Positions 35,579 through 45,285 of a stretch of 64,000 nt of DNA are shown in pieces (the stretch's first letter is position 1; each line of letters starts with the position of its first letter). Both the position numbers and the translations under genes were made by a program. Under the pieces are notes generated by a model. That model searched no databases and was not told where the DNA came from. It saw nothing but the letters and a program-made list of their open reading frames with translations. Origin of the DNA: Lederbergia galactosidilytica (GTDB lineage: Bacteria; Bacillota; Bacilli; Bacillales; Bacillaceae_C); NCBI RefSeq assembly GCF_017873565.1, contig NZ_JAGGKH010000003.1, positions 248,001 to 312,000 on the forward strand, written 5' to 3'.

Positions 35579-36339
35579 TGGGTGCGATTTGGAGGAAGGG
35601 CTGGAGACCGACCGCCGTTCTCCTTGCCCTGCTTATCATATGGGAGGGGGCAGTCCGACTTTTGAAAACCCCAAGTTGGTTATTGCCTGCTCCCAGTACA
35701 ATCTTCGAGGAAGCAACGACAGGATATGAACGTTATCTTCCACATTTGCAATCAACGATTGGTTTGGCGATTACAGGATTTTTAATTGGATGTTCGATTG
35801 GAATTTTGGTTGCTGTGATTCTTCACTTACTACCTGGAACACAAGAGGCGGTTTATCCGCTTTTAATACTTTCGCAAAACATCCCGATCATTGTATTAGC
35901 TCCTTTATTGGTCATATGGTTTGGATTTGGCTCGCTGCCTAAGCTAATCGTAATTACGCTTGTCTGCTTTTTTCCTGTCACCATCGCCGCTATGGGAGGA
36001 TTTCGCCAAACTTCTCTGGAGATCAAACAATATATGTTGATGGCAGGGGCGACACGACTGCAAATTTTCACGAAGTTGGAATGGCCGCACTCTCTTCCAG
36101 CCTTATTTTCAGGTTTGAAAATATCGGCCACATATAGTGTGATGGGTGCTGTCATTTCAGAATGGCTAGGAGCTAAAAAGGGGATCGGCGTTTATATGAC
36201 TTTAGCTTCTTCTTCCTTTAGAACTGATCGAGTTTTTGTGGCAATTTTTCTCATTATGATCTTAAGCATGCTGTTTTTTCTGCTGATCCAACTTACAGAA
36301 AAATGGCTTGTCCGCTGGACACGAGAGGAGATGAAATAA
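35578..36339 (+). CDS. thiX: Thiamin-precursor ABC transporter permease
   Basis: 253-residue BPD-type permease with six helices. The EAA loop is FRQTSLEIKQYMLMAGATRLQIFTKLEWPHSLPALFSGLKI (about 141-181), with the conserved Gly that docks to the ATPase. The opening ALLIIWEGAVRLLKTPSWLLPAPSTIFEE is characteristic of nitrate/taurine/HMP-type permeases. It overlaps the upstream and downstream genes by one base each (TAATG), indicating tight translational coupling with ThiY and ThiZ. Confidence 0.92.
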   Translation: MGAIWRKGWRPTAVLLALLIIWEGAVRLLKTPSWLLPAPSTIFEEATTGYERYLPHLQSTIGLAITGFLIGCSIGILVAVILHLLPGTQEAVYPLLILSQNIPIIVLAPLLVIWFGFGSLPKLIVITLVCFFPVTIAAMGGFRQTSLEIKQYMLMAGATRLQIFTKLEWPHSLPALFSGLKISATYSVMGAVISEWLGAKKGIGVYMTLASSSFRTDRVFVAIFLIMILSMLFFLLIQLTEKWLVRWTREEMK

Positions 36340-37070
36340 TGGGGACTTTGTTAATTAAGGAAATATCGAAAAGCTTCCAAGGACGGAAAGTATTAGAGAA
36401 AATTCAGTTTCAAGTGGAAGAAGGCGAATTTGTTACAATCTTAGGGCCTTCTGGGAGTGGGAAAAGTACTTTATTTCAATTGATTGGTGGCCTTCTTAAA
36501 CCAGTGGAAGGATCGATTATTATAGATGGACAGGATATGACGGGAAAACGTGGAACCATTAGCTATATGCCACAACAGTCAGCACTGCTTCCATGGAGAA
36601 CCGTTTTACAAAATGTTTTGCTAGGACAAGAGCTACAAGGAAAGAAAGATGAGCAAAAAGCAAGAGAGATGATTAAGAGGGCAGGTTTAGGGGGATACGA
36701 GGAAGCCCTCCCCGGTGCCTTATCTGGAGGAATGAAACAGAGAGTAGCTTTTATCCGGGCTTTATTAAGTCCGCAATCTTTGATTTGCTTAGATGAGCCC
36801 TTTTCTGCTTTAGACGATTTCACACGTGAGGAAATGCATGAATGGTTATTATCGATTTGGTCTTCTTACCGAAGGACGATTCTATTTGTGACGCATAACA
36901 TCGATGAAGCCCTCTTTTTATCAGATCGTATTCTCATACTGTCTACAAATCCGGCACAAGTCATCCATGAATTATCGGTGCCTTTTCCAAGGCCACGTCA
37001 TCATGACTTGTTATTAACAGGGGAGTTTTTAGAAAAAAAGCGAGAACTGACTGGATTTCTAAAGAGGTAA
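36339..37070 (+). CDS. thiZ: Thiamin-precursor ABC transporter ATP-binding protein
   Basis: 243-residue ATPase: Walker A GPSGSGKST (about 38-46), Q-loop MPQQSALLPWR, signature LSGGMKQR (about 131), Walker B SLICLDEPFSALD and H-loop FVTHNIDEA. The ALLPWRTV stretch after the Q-loop is typical of the NMT1/SsuB/ThiZ subfamily. Start ATG 36339 overlaps the permease stop; the longer in-frame start at 36303 lies inside thiX. Last gene of the riboswitch operon. Confidence 0.93.
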   Translation: MGTLLIKEISKSFQGRKVLEKIQFQVEEGEFVTILGPSGSGKSTLFQLIGGLLKPVEGSIIIDGQDMTGKRGTISYMPQQSALLPWRTVLQNVLLGQELQGKKDEQKAREMIKRAGLGGYEEALPGALSGGMKQRVAFIRALLSPQSLICLDEPFSALDDFTREEMHEWLLSIWSSYRRTILFVTHNIDEALFLSDRILILSTNPAQVIHELSVPFPRPRHHDLLLTGEFLEKKRELTGFLKR

Positions 37071-37395
37071 AGATTCTTAGCTTGAAGCTACCATATAGAA
37101 GATGTTACTAGGTCTAGAACACTACTCATACATCATAGCAGGCGTTGCCTGAAAAAATTGTTTAATTTGCGCTAGACACATTAAATCAAGAAAAACCAGA
37201 GTTTACGTGTATGTAGGCAGGAGCTGTGCAAATCATTTCGGAAATCCTTGTGTTTTATACTCCTAGAAAGGGAGAAGCAGTCATATAGAAGCTTATATAA
37301 TCTCTAAAAAACCGGTGATTCAAAACCGTTCGTAAATTTAAAAGGTTTTCAAGAAAGAGGAATATTTTTGATGAATGGAAGGGGAGGAAGAGAAC
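37071..37395. other. Gene-free stretch upstream of tatD-like gene
   Basis: No gene, RNA motif or clear terminator seen. The last 20 bases contain the GGGGAGGAAG ribosome binding site of the following gene. Confidence 0.4.
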
Positions 37396-38172
37396 ATGAA
37401 TAAACAAGTAATTGATGCCCATATCCATTTAGATCATTATGATGAGAATGAGATCGAGCAGATTATCCGGGAGCCGATTGAAAAATACCCAGCGATGATC
37501 TCTGTTTCTTACCATTTATCATCCTGTAAGCAAAACCTTAGTTTGGCCCAAAAATATTCACAAGTAAAGCCAGCATTTGGTTTCCACCCTGAGCAGGAAT
37601 TGCCAACAGAACAAGAACGGCTGGCTTTATTGAAATGGATGGAGGAACATGTGGAAAGCATGGTAGCAGTCGGAGAAATTGGACTTCCCTACTACACTCG
37701 TAATGAAACACCTGGATTAAAAATGGAAGGATACATAGAAGTATTAGAGGAACTTTTAGTATTTGCAAAGAGGTGGGACAAACCTGTTATTCTTCATGCG
37801 GTCTATGATGATGCGGATCTTGTATGCGATCTTTTAGAAAATCACCAAATTACTAATGCTCATTTTCATTGGTTTAAAGGGGCTGACTCGACCATTGAAC
37901 GGATGATTCAACAAGGGTATTTTATTTCCGTTACTCCTGATATTGGCTATGAGCCAGAGATTCAGGCGTTAGTGAAAAAATATCCATTAGAAAAAATCAT
38001 GGTGGAAACGGATGGGCCTTGGCCATTTGCAGGCCCGTTCGAGGGAAAGATGACACATCCATCGATGATCCATGAGAGTGTTAAAATGATTGCAAAGATC
38101 AAAGGGGAAGAACTAGACAGTGTGTACCAACAACTCTATCAAAACACGATGAATTTTTATAGGCTGTCATAA
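37396..38172 (+). CDS. TatD-family metal-dependent hydrolase
   Basis: 258-residue TIM-barrel hydrolase of the TatD deoxyribonuclease family. Metal motifs are DAHIHLDHYD (about 7-16, HxH), VGEIGLPYY (Glu ~93 ligand), VILHAVYDDADLV (His ~130), NAHFHWFKG (His ~154) and METDGPWP (Asp ~203). The GEIGLPYYT segment differs a little from the common GEIGLDY. Substrate may be DNA 3' ends, but some relatives act on other phosphodiesters or amides. ATG 37396 sits behind GGGGAGGAAG; the ATG at 37375 overlaps that site's upstream bases. Confidence 0.85.
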   Translation: MNKQVIDAHIHLDHYDENEIEQIIREPIEKYPAMISVSYHLSSCKQNLSLAQKYSQVKPAFGFHPEQELPTEQERLALLKWMEEHVESMVAVGEIGLPYYTRNETPGLKMEGYIEVLEELLVFAKRWDKPVILHAVYDDADLVCDLLENHQITNAHFHWFKGADSTIERMIQQGYFISVTPDIGYEPEIQALVKKYPLEKIMVETDGPWPFAGPFEGKMTHPSMIHESVKMIAKIKGEELDSVYQQLYQNTMNFYRLS

Positions 38173-38229
38173 AATGTTTTATCAACCCTCCTATAAGGAA
38201 AAGGAGTACTAACCAAAGGAGGGAAGAAG

Positions 38230-38442
38230 ATGAAACATCATTCAACTCAAGATAAAATTAATCGTGATAAGGCGTTAAAAGAACGGAATGATCGAGACAA
38301 GGCATTTTATCAAGATCCGGAAAAACAAGCGCAACGTGATCAATTGGTGATGCCGATTGATGATATCTCAGATGATCTTGTGGAGAAAAGAGAAAAAAAT
38401 GAACAGGATAAAAGAGGATCCTACGGAGAAAATGATGAGTGA
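38230..38442 (+). CDS. Small, highly charged soluble protein
   Basis: 70 residues, very rich in Lys, Asp, Glu, Asn and Arg, with repeated NRDK/NDRDKA-like stretches and a central LVMPIDDISDDLVEKREK. No hydrophobic segment; probably largely helical or disordered. RBS AAAGGAGGGAAG and a strong terminator support a real gene. Unrecognised family; the composition resembles small stress- or spore-related bacillus proteins, but this is only an impression. Confidence 0.65.
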   Translation: MKHHSTQDKINRDKALKERNDRDKAFYQDPEKQAQRDQLVMPIDDISDDLVEKREKNEQDKRGSYGENDE

Positions 38443-38470
38443 ATGGAGATTTGTAAATTTTTATGAACAC

Positions 38471-38514
38471 GGAGCTATCTGATCAGTCGTTATTCGACTA
38501 ATGATAGCTCCTTT
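38471..38514 (+). terminator. Terminator after the small charged-protein gene
   Basis: GGAGCTATC (38471-38479) pairs with GATAGCTCC (38503-38511), with an inner AGTCG/CGACT stem, followed by TTT. Confidence 0.8.
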
Positions 38515-38736
38515 CCATGTTCATTGGTGTTCGCTATTAAAAAAAGTTGAATCCATTTAACGGTGCAGGGGATACTCTTCATTAAGTATGAAAATTTTGC
38601 AAGGAATACTCTAAATTTTTATACTTTAACCCAAGTGCTTGCGCATTTCTTTCAAAATGTTACTGTTAAAATGGTTTGTTCCTTCTGAAGCTATCGTGAC
38701 ATCTGAGTTTGAACAAAGAAGGGTAGGTGTATGTGA

Positions 38737-39606
38737 ATGAATTCAACATCCAGATTTTCTCGTATTTGGGAATATATCATGGTTATTTTTGGAGCAACAT
38801 TAGTGGGACTAGCTTACAATATCTTTTTACTGCCTGCAAAAATCGCCGCTGGTGGTGTTTCAGGTGTCAGTACCCTATTATATGAATCCTTTCAATGGAA
38901 TCCAGCACTGGTTCAAGCGACTATTAATATTCCGTTATTTCTTCTAGGACTTTGGATATTAGGAAAAGACTTTGGCGTCAAAACTTTGATAGGCACTCTC
39001 TTTGTTCCACTTGTGATCTGGTTAACACAAGGAATTGATATTAATCTTCATGAGCCTATGCTTGGGGCTATTTATGGGGGTATTCTAATTGGAGTTGGGT
39101 TAGGAATTGTCTACCGTGGTGGCGGATCGACAGGTGGAACAGCCGCTATTGCCCAGGTACTCAAAAAGTATACAAGCTTATCGAGCGGCTTTTCTCAACT
39201 ACTTGTGGATGGAATTGTTGTCTTAGCCGCTGCTTTTATCTTAAATTTAGAACTGGCTTTATTTGCCCTTATTTCAATCTATGTGACGAGCAAGGTGATT
39301 GATTTTGTACAGTTACAAACATCTCCAACAAAACTTGTCATGATTATTACGGAAAAAGAAGAAGAGGTCCAGCAAATTATTCGTGATGAAATTGATCGAG
39401 GATTAACAAAGGTAAAATCATTAGGAGGATATACGAATCTAGAGAAAACGATGATTTTATGTGTTGTGGAACAATCAGAGGCAATCTATTTGAAAAAAAT
39501 TCTGCAGGAACAGGAACCATCTTCCTTTGTAATTTTTCTAAATGCTTCAGAAATTTTAGGAAGGGGTTTTTCTATGGACAAATTCCATGGGACAAATATA
39601 AAGTAA
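38737..39606 (+). CDS. YitT-family membrane protein (DUF161 plus DUF2179)
   Basis: 289 residues. Five to six membrane helices with the YitT signatures YNIFLLPAKIAAGGVSGVSTLLY (about 28-50) and GLGIVYRGGGSTGGTAAIAQ (about 123-142). A cytosolic DUF2179 domain at the C-terminus (about 205-285: KLVMIITEKEEEVQQIIRDEIDRGLTKVKSLGGY...ILCVV) follows. Role unknown, possibly transport. Monocistronic. The ATG at 38737 follows GAAGGGTAGGTG. Confidence 0.9.
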   Translation: MNSTSRFSRIWEYIMVIFGATLVGLAYNIFLLPAKIAAGGVSGVSTLLYESFQWNPALVQATINIPLFLLGLWILGKDFGVKTLIGTLFVPLVIWLTQGIDINLHEPMLGAIYGGILIGVGLGIVYRGGGSTGGTAAIAQVLKKYTSLSSGFSQLLVDGIVVLAAAFILNLELALFALISIYVTSKVIDFVQLQTSPTKLVMIITEKEEEVQQIIRDEIDRGLTKVKSLGGYTNLEKTMILCVVEQSEAIYLKKILQEQEPSSFVIFLNASEILGRGFSMDKFHGTNIK

Positions 39607-39744
39607 AATGTATTTTGAGATGTGCTTTTTGGACAGTTCGGAGTGGTAGTTATTAGCCTAACGAGTGATTACTGGAAATATAAATTTCTAAAATCCCTTG
39701 ACAATTTCTTTTGATAAAGTTAATATGTTAAATAATTCAAACTT

Positions 39745-40245
39745 AATTGATGATTTTGGCAGTGACGAAGAGTAGTAGCTATTTTATATCACTTAAGAGA
39801 GCTGGTGGGTGGTGAAAACCAGTGTGTAAGAATAGTGAATGGGCTTCTGAGCCCCAAACCGAACCCTATAAGTGTGTGTTCAAAAAGGAGGATAAAAAGG
39901 ACCCGTCGGCTAAAGACGCTGACGTCCTGTCAGCAACGCCGACACTAGCACATCCTGTGCGTCGAAAGTTCGAGGCGGCGCAGTTTCGAGCGGCGGAATG
40001 TATGCAGTAAGATACATGAGCAGCGCAGAAACAAGCCAACGAAGAAATTCGAAGTGTCATTTTTACCGGACTTTTTAAACATCCCCTTCAATAGGTTGTA
40101 GGCTTTGGCGTAAAGGTCTTGACGTTACGAAGACTAGGCATAAGCAGAGTGTGTAAGCTTGTTGCTGTCAAAGTGAGCTGTTTTCAGCTAATAAAGGTGG
40201 TACCACGGGTTCCTCGTCCTTTGGATGAGGGGCCCTTTTTGTATT
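39745..40245 (+). ncRNA. T-box leader 1, probably tryptophan-specific
   Basis: The T-box core AAGGTGGTACCACG is at about 40194-40208, directly followed by a terminator. The stem I region carries GACGAAGAGTAGTA, the AGAGAGC element and a GGTGGTGAAAACC hairpin. The specifier region GTGAATGGGCTTCTGAG can present UGG (Trp). The leader is about 500 bases, much longer than usual. The excess (about 39897-40080) resembles the genome's intergenic repeats. A frame at 39822-40010 crosses this region and is not a gene. Confidence 0.85.
39897..40080. repeat. Repeat-like insertion inside T-box leader 1
   Basis: GC-rich segment containing GTCCTGTCAGCAACGCCG and CATCCTGTGCG. It resembles GTCCTGGCGCAACGCC and CATCCTGTAGGCC in the repeat at 52662-52954, and a similar sequence at 63540-63590. 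It lies between T-box stem I and the downstream stems. Confidence 0.5.
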
Positions 40246-40250
40246 TTTTT
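40207..40250 (+). terminator. Attenuator terminator of T-box 1
   Basis: GGGTTCCTCGTCC and GGATGAGGGGCCC arms pair with small bulges over a TTT loop and are followed by long T runs. The 5' arm overlaps the T-box sequence so the antiterminator and terminator are mutually exclusive. Confidence 0.85.
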
Positions 40251-40345
40251 AATAATTGACAGCAAGCACAAAATATACGATTACTTTCAATAACATAACA
40301 AATGGATGAAAATAATTACAATAAATCGTTGAATAAGAGGAGTAC

Positions 40346-40704
40346 ATTTGGTATAGGCGGTAAAGAGAGTCGGTGATGGTGAGATTCCGATACGCACTGC
40401 CAAATGGAATGGGCTTATGAGAGATTTCCTGAACAAGGAGTAGGGAAATTCGGCTTCCACCGTTAATAGGATAAGGTATCAGAATGAGAAAGGTTCAGAC
40501 GACGTTCGGCGTTGTATACAGTGCAGGTAAAGCAACGGAAAGTTAATTCAGCTTTATGGCGTTGCGCAACCGCAAGACACTTTCGTCTTTTATGGTACCT
40601 GATTGAGATGAGGAATCTTTCCTCAATAGAGGTGGCACCGCGACTTTTCGCCCTCTGTCTTAAGCATATTTATTTTGCTTAGGGCAGAGGGCTTTTTATA
40701 TTTC
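40346..40704 (+). ncRNA. T-box leader 2, probably tryptophan-specific, controlling trpDCFBA
   Basis: It has AGAGAGTCGGTGATGGTGAG (stem I), a specifier region GGAATGGGCTTATGAG offering UGG, and the T-box core AGAGGTGGCACCGCG near 40628-40643. A terminator at 40650-40695 follows. trpD starts 27 bases downstream. Uncharged tRNA-Trp binding should favour read-through into the operon. Confidence 0.9.
40650..40697 (+). terminator. Attenuator terminator of T-box 2
   Basis: GCCCTCTG and CAGAGGGC arms extended by TTAAGCA/TTGCTTA pairing enclose a small loop and are followed by five T. Confidence 0.88.
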
Positions 40705-40730
40705 AACATTATGTAGAAAGGGGAATGAAA

Positions 40731-41756
40731 ATGAAAATCTACTTACAAAAATTAATGGCAGGAGAATCTTTAACAATAGAAGAAATGTACGAAGCGGGGA
40801 GACATTTATTTGAAGGCGAAGCAACAGAAAGTGAGTCAGGTGCTTTACTTGGCTTGCTTGCCTTAAAAGGGGAAACAGCAGATGAAATTGCAGGTTTAGT
40901 GCAAGCAATTCGAGAAAAGTCACCCGCCAGCCTACATTTAAAACATAGTGTGATTGATAACTGTGGGACCGGTGGAGATGGTTCTAGTAGTTTTAACATT
41001 AGTACGACTTCAGCGTTTGTGATTGCAGGGGCGGGAATAAAAGTAGCTAAACATGGTAATCGCAGTGTTTCCAGTCAAACCGGCAGTGCTGATGTTCTGG
41101 AATACCTAGGAGTTTCTCTTGACCAAACACCGGCAGAAACGGAGGAATTATTGGAGGAAAATGGTATTTCCTTCTTATTTGCCCCACATGTTCATCCGGC
41201 AATGAAGGCGGTCATGAAAGTACGGAAGGATTTGCGAGTACCGACTATTTTCAATCTCATTGGTCCCCTGACAAATCCAGTTGAATTAGATACTCAATTA
41301 CTCGGAATTTATCGAAGAGATAAATTAATGTTAATGGGGGAAGTTTTGCAAAAGTTGGGTCGTAAACGTGCGGTTATTATCAATGGAGCAGGGTTTCTTG
41401 ATGAAGGTTCATTATCAGGAGAAAATCATTTAGTCATTTTAGAAAATGAGAAGTTAAGATCCATTACTTTAAAACCGGAAGATGTTGGGCTTCCGCATTA
41501 TACGAATGAAGAAATTCGTGGTGGGGATGCCGAAAGAAATGCCCAAATCATGCATAGTGTATTAAGAGGTGATGATGGTCCATTCCGTGATACAGTCTTA
41601 TTGAACGCAGGTATTGGTATTTTTGCCAATGGGAAGGCACGGACCATTCAAGAAGGCATAGAAGTTGCCAAAAACAGCATTGATTCGGGGGCAGCAATGG
41701 AAAAATTAGAGTTTTTGATTAGAAAAAGTGAAAAATCTCGACAAGGAGTGATTTAA
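40731..41756 (+). CDS. trpD: Anthranilate phosphoribosyltransferase
   Basis: 341 residues; transfers phosphoribosyl from PRPP to anthranilate, second step of the tryptophan branch. The PRPP-binding motif is DNCGTGGDGSSSFNISTTSAFV (about 76-97). KHGNRSVSSQTGSADVLE (about 105-122), FAPHVHPAMKAVMKVRKDL and FNLIGPLTNP (about 168) are all present. The ATG at 40731 has a seven-base spacing from AAAGGGG; the one at 40725 is too close. First gene of the operon behind two T-boxes. trpE and trpG are absent here. Confidence 0.96.
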   Translation: MKIYLQKLMAGESLTIEEMYEAGRHLFEGEATESESGALLGLLALKGETADEIAGLVQAIREKSPASLHLKHSVIDNCGTGGDGSSSFNISTTSAFVIAGAGIKVAKHGNRSVSSQTGSADVLEYLGVSLDQTPAETEELLEENGISFLFAPHVHPAMKAVMKVRKDLRVPTIFNLIGPLTNPVELDTQLLGIYRRDKLMLMGEVLQKLGRKRAVIINGAGFLDEGSLSGENHLVILENEKLRSITLKPEDVGLPHYTNEEIRGGDAERNAQIMHSVLRGDDGPFRDTVLLNAGIGIFANGKARTIQEGIEVAKNSIDSGAAMEKLEFLIRKSEKSRQGVI

Positions 41757-42545
41757 GTGACAATTTTAGATAAAATACTGCAACAAAAAGAATTGGAGGT
41801 TCAAGAACTAAAAGCCATTTATAGTGGCCTGGAAGCTGAGCCGTTGAAAAAGCGCCCCTCCCTTTATGATCAATTTATGGGTTCATCAAATATGAATGTG
41901 ATTGCTGAAGTAAAGCGTGCTTCACCATCAAAAGGTATGATTAATCAGGATGTAGACCCTGTTGCCCAAGCGAAGGCTTATGCGACGGCAGGGGCAGGAG
42001 CGATATCAGTCTTAACAGATCGAACATTTTTCAAAGGGTCGATGGCAGATTTATCTGCTGTTGCGCAAGCTGTTGAAGTACCATTATTATGTAAGGATTT
42101 TATGATTGATGAAGTGCAAATTGATGCTGCGAAAGAGCATGGGGCCAGTATTATTTTACTAATCGCAGCTGCCTTGCCAGAAGCAAGATTGAAAGAGTTA
42201 TATGATTATGCCGAGTCTCAAGAGCTTGATGTTTTATTTGAGGTGCATAATGAGGAGGAAGCTGAAACGGCTCTTCGTGTTGGGGCGAAGATAGTGGGCA
42301 TTAATAATCGTAATTTAAAAACCTTCGAGGTTGATTTGGCTGTAACAGAACGGGTTGCTTCTCTTCTTCAGCAAACAGATCGTCTTCTAATCAGTGAAAG
42401 TGGAATGAAGATAGCCGAGGATGTCGAAAGGGTACGAGAAGCGGGCGCAAAGGGGATTCTTGTTGGAGAAACCTTGATGCGTGCAGAGGATATTCAACAA
42501 ACAATGAATAATTTCAGAATTCCTTTCACTAAGGTGGCGAAGTAA
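41757..42545 (+). CDS. trpC: Indole-3-glycerol-phosphate synthase
   Basis: 262-residue TIM-barrel enzyme that closes the indole ring. Characteristic segments: VIAEVKRASPSKGMIN (about 51-66, catalytic Glu/Lys), ISVLTDRTFFKGS, LLCKDFMIDEVQI (catalytic Lys), ILLIAAALPE, LFEVHNEEE, VGINNRNLKTFEVD and LISESGM. GTG start at 41757 directly abuts the trpD stop codon, giving translational coupling. No PRAI fusion; trpF is separate. Confidence 0.96.
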   Translation: MTILDKILQQKELEVQELKAIYSGLEAEPLKKRPSLYDQFMGSSNMNVIAEVKRASPSKGMINQDVDPVAQAKAYATAGAGAISVLTDRTFFKGSMADLSAVAQAVEVPLLCKDFMIDEVQIDAAKEHGASIILLIAAALPEARLKELYDYAESQELDVLFEVHNEEEAETALRVGAKIVGINNRNLKTFEVDLAVTERVASLLQQTDRLLISESGMKIAEDVERVREAGAKGILVGETLMRAEDIQQTMNNFRIPFTKVAK

Positions 42546-43211
42546 ATGCAAGTTAAAATTTGTGGCATTACAACAAAAGAAGGGGCCCACTCAGCTGTAG
42601 AAGCGGGGGCTGATTTTCTCGGATTTGTCTTTGCCAAAAGTAAGAGAAGAATCTTGCCTGAACAGGCTACCGAAATAATTCGGGGCTTACCAGCTCATGT
42701 CAAATCAGTTGGCGTATTCGTAAACGAAAGCAAGGAAGAGATTCAAAGAATAGCCCAATTAACCCATTTGGATTATATCCAATTGCATGGAGCAGAAACA
42801 CCAGAATTTTGTGCTAGTCTAGGTTTACCTATTATTAAGGCCTTTTCCATTAAACAGGAAAAGGACCTAGATGTTTTGAAAGACTATGACTGTGATTATT
42901 ATCTTGTTGATAGTCCAGGGGTGCAATATGCCGGTGGAAGTGGAATTCCTTTTGATTGGGATTTATTACAATCAAAGCAGTTACCGCAAGAACAGCTCAT
43001 TTTGGCTGGAGGATTAACAAATGAAAATGTGTCCATGGCCATTGCCAAAATTAACCCAAAAATAGTGGATGTTTCAAGTGGAGTTGAAACAGACGGAGAA
43101 AAAGATCCAATAAAAATTAAATCCTTTATAGAAACTGTCAAAACGTATCCGTATCAAGCAAATAAAACCTCCAGGAGTGAAGAAAATGGCTGTATACACA
43201 TCACCAGATGA
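42546..43211 (+). CDS. trpF: Phosphoribosylanthranilate isomerase
   Basis: 221-residue barrel: [32 protein letters not shown] carries the catalytic Cys (~6), and the general acid Asp lies in [25 protein letters not shown] and [10 protein letters not shown] complete the family motifs. It starts immediately after the trpC stop. Its 3' end overlaps the trpB start by 26 bases. The last ~15 residues ([14 protein letters not shown]) extend past the usual fold end and are encoded over the trpB ribosome binding site. Confidence 0.95.
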   Translation: MQVKICGITTKEGAHSAVEAGADFLGFVFAKSKRRILPEQATEIIRGLPAHVKSVGVFVNESKEEIQRIAQLTHLDYIQLHGAETPEFCASLGLPIIKAFSIKQEKDLDVLKDYDCDYYLVDSPGVQYAGGSGIPFDWDLLQSKQLPQEQLILAGGLTNENVSMAIAKINPKIVDVSSGVETDGEKDPIKIKSFIETVKTYPYQANKTSRSEENGCIHITR

Positions 43212-44391
43212 AAAGGGAAAATATGGACCATATGGTGGTCGCTTTGTCCCGGAAACTTTGATGACTGCAGTATTGGAATTAGAAGAAGAATACAACAAAG
43301 CGTTAGAGGACCCTGCGTTCAAGAAAGAAATGGATTATTATTTAAAACAATATATTGGTCGGGAAACGCCACTTTATTTTGCCGAAAATTTATCGCGCCA
43401 ATTAGGTGGTCCTAAAATATATTTGAAGCGGGAAGACCTAAACCATACAGGTGCTCATAAAATTAACAACACGATTGGGCAAGCGTTATTAACCCATAGA
43501 ATGGGCAAGAAAAAGGTCGTCGCGGAAACAGGAGCTGGTCAGCATGGTGTGGCGACAGCAACGGTTTGTGCTTTACTTGGGTTAGAATGTATCGTGTTTA
43601 TGGGAGAAGAAGATATAAGACGCCAAGCACTGAATGTCTTTCGAATGGAGTTACTTGGAGCTGAGGTAAGAGGTGTATCTCAAGGAAGCGGAACATTAAA
43701 GGACGCCGTAAATGAAGCTCTTCGTTATTGGGTAGCGAATGTCGAAGATACACATTATATTTTAGGTTCAGTTGTCGGCCCCCATCCATTTCCGAAAATT
43801 GTTCGGGATTTTCAAAGTGTGATTGGAGAAGAAACGAAACAACAAATCCTAGAACAAGAAGAAAAGCTACCTAATGCAGTGGTGGCTTGTATCGGGGGTG
43901 GGAGTAATGCGATGGGCATGTTCTATCCGTTCATTCAGGATGAAGAGGTTAAGATTTATGGTGTGGAAGCAGCTGGAGCAGGAATTGAAACAGGCGAGCA
44001 TGCGGCAGTTTTAACAGATGGAAAAGCAGGGATCTTACATGGAACGATGACATATCTTTTACAAGATGCGCATGGACAAATCCAGGAAGCTCATTCGATC
44101 TCGGCAGGACTCGACTATCCAGGAGTAGGACCAGAGCATTCTTATTTAAAAGACAAAGGCCGTGTTAATTATACATCTGTGACAGATGCGGAAGCATTAG
44201 AAGCTTTTCAAATGCTCTCAAAAACAGAGGGCATTATCCCCGCACTTGAAAGCTCTCACGCAGTTGCCTTTGCTGTGAAACTAGCGAAGAAAATGAAGGC
44301 ATCCGAAACATTAGTCGTTTGTTTATCTGGTAGAGGTGACAAAGATGTGGATGCCGTACGGTCCGCAATAGGAGGTCAAAAGAATGGGTAA
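43186..44391 (+). CDS. trpB: Tryptophan synthase beta chain
   Basis: 401 residues; PLP enzyme that condenses indole with serine. PLP lysine motif [15 protein letters not shown] (Lys ~87), [14 protein letters not shown], the phosphate-binding loop GGGSNAMG (about 231-238) and [12 protein letters not shown] are conserved. ATG 43186 lies nine bases after CAGGAG within the end of trpF; the GTG at 43177 touches that site. It overlaps trpA by 8 bases. Confidence 0.97.
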   Translation: MAVYTSPDEKGKYGPYGGRFVPETLMTAVLELEEEYNKALEDPAFKKEMDYYLKQYIGRETPLYFAENLSRQLGGPKIYLKREDLNHTGAHKINNTIGQALLTHRMGKKKVVAETGAGQHGVATATVCALLGLECIVFMGEEDIRRQALNVFRMELLGAEVRGVSQGSGTLKDAVNEALRYWVANVEDTHYILGSVVGPHPFPKIVRDFQSVIGEETKQQILEQEEKLPNAVVACIGGGSNAMGMFYPFIQDEEVKIYGVEAAGAGIETGEHAAVLTDGKAGILHGTMTYLLQDAHGQIQEAHSISAGLDYPGVGPEHSYLKDKGRVNYTSVTDAEALEAFQMLSKTEGIIPALESSHAVAFAVKLAKKMKASETLVVCLSGRGDKDVDAVRSAIGGQKNG

Positions 44392-45178
44392 AGCAAAAAT
44401 AGATGCGGCATTTTCAAAAGTTTTAAATCAAGGAGATAAGGCTTTTGTTCCCTACATTATGGCAGGGGATGGAGGACTGGAAAATCTAAAGGAACAGATT
44501 TTGTTTTTAGAAGAGCATGGGGCAACAGTTGTTGAATTAGGGATTCCCTTTTCTGACCCTGTTGCAGATGGACCAGTGATTCAAGAGGCAGGTATTCGTT
44601 CGCTAGCAAGTGGTACAACACTTGAGGCGATCTTAACATCTCTTGAAGGCTGGAAGGATACTAGAGAAATTCCAATCGTTTTAATGACATATATTAATTT
44701 AATTTATTCTTTTGGGATTGAAAAGTTTGCGGAACGTTGTAAAGAGGTTGGAGTGGATGGTTTAATTATTCCCGATTTACCATTAGAGGAAGAAGAGCTT
44801 GTTACACCTGCTTTGGGGAAATCTGGAATTGCCTTAATTAGACTTGTGTCCCCAACAAGTCCCCCTCATCGGATCGAGCAAATCGCAAAACGATCAGAAG
44901 GATTTTTATATGCGGTAACCGTAAAAGGGACAACCGGTATAAGAAGTGAATATGAGGAAGGAATTGAAGCATACTTACAAGGATTAAAAGGTTATGCAAA
45001 GGTTCCTGTTTTAGCAGGATTTGGTGTTTCATCACCAGAACAAGTGAGGACGATGAGTGAATATTGTGATGGTGTGATTGTTGGAAGTAAAATTGTGGAC
45101 TCTCTTCATCAAGAGGACAGAGAAACCATTACGGCATTAATTGCTGCGTCTAAAAAATCGACCGCTCACTTGACGTAA
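44384..45178 (+). CDS. trpA: Tryptophan synthase alpha chain
   Basis: 264-residue barrel that cleaves indole-3-glycerol phosphate. Catalytic Glu in [19 protein letters not shown] (about 49-67) and Asp in [13 protein letters not shown]; phosphate site KGTTGIRS and [13 protein letters not shown] 44384 lies behind GGAGGTC within the end of trpB. Last gene of the operon; no hisC or aroA follows, unlike the B. subtilis supra-operon. Confidence 0.96.
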   Translation: MGKAKIDAAFSKVLNQGDKAFVPYIMAGDGGLENLKEQILFLEEHGATVVELGIPFSDPVADGPVIQEAGIRSLASGTTLEAILTSLEGWKDTREIPIVLMTYINLIYSFGIEKFAERCKEVGVDGLIIPDLPLEEEELVTPALGKSGIALIRLVSPTSPPHRIEQIAKRSEGFLYAVTVKGTTGIRSEYEEGIEAYLQGLKGYAKVPVLAGFGVSSPEQVRTMSEYCDGVIVGSKIVDSLHQEDRETITALIAASKKSTAHLT

Positions 45179-45285
45179 AATTTATAATTGTCTTTAAATT
45201 GTAAAAGGCTTGTCATCTTTTTCATGCTTGATTCTTTGCAAAAAAGGGTAAAGAACAAACAAATAATGAAAAGGAGGCAAGTCCT

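Noticed and set aside
39822-40010. 62-codon frame inside the first T-box leader
   Set aside because: It overlaps conserved T-box elements and the repeat insertion and has no family resemblance; could only be incidental.
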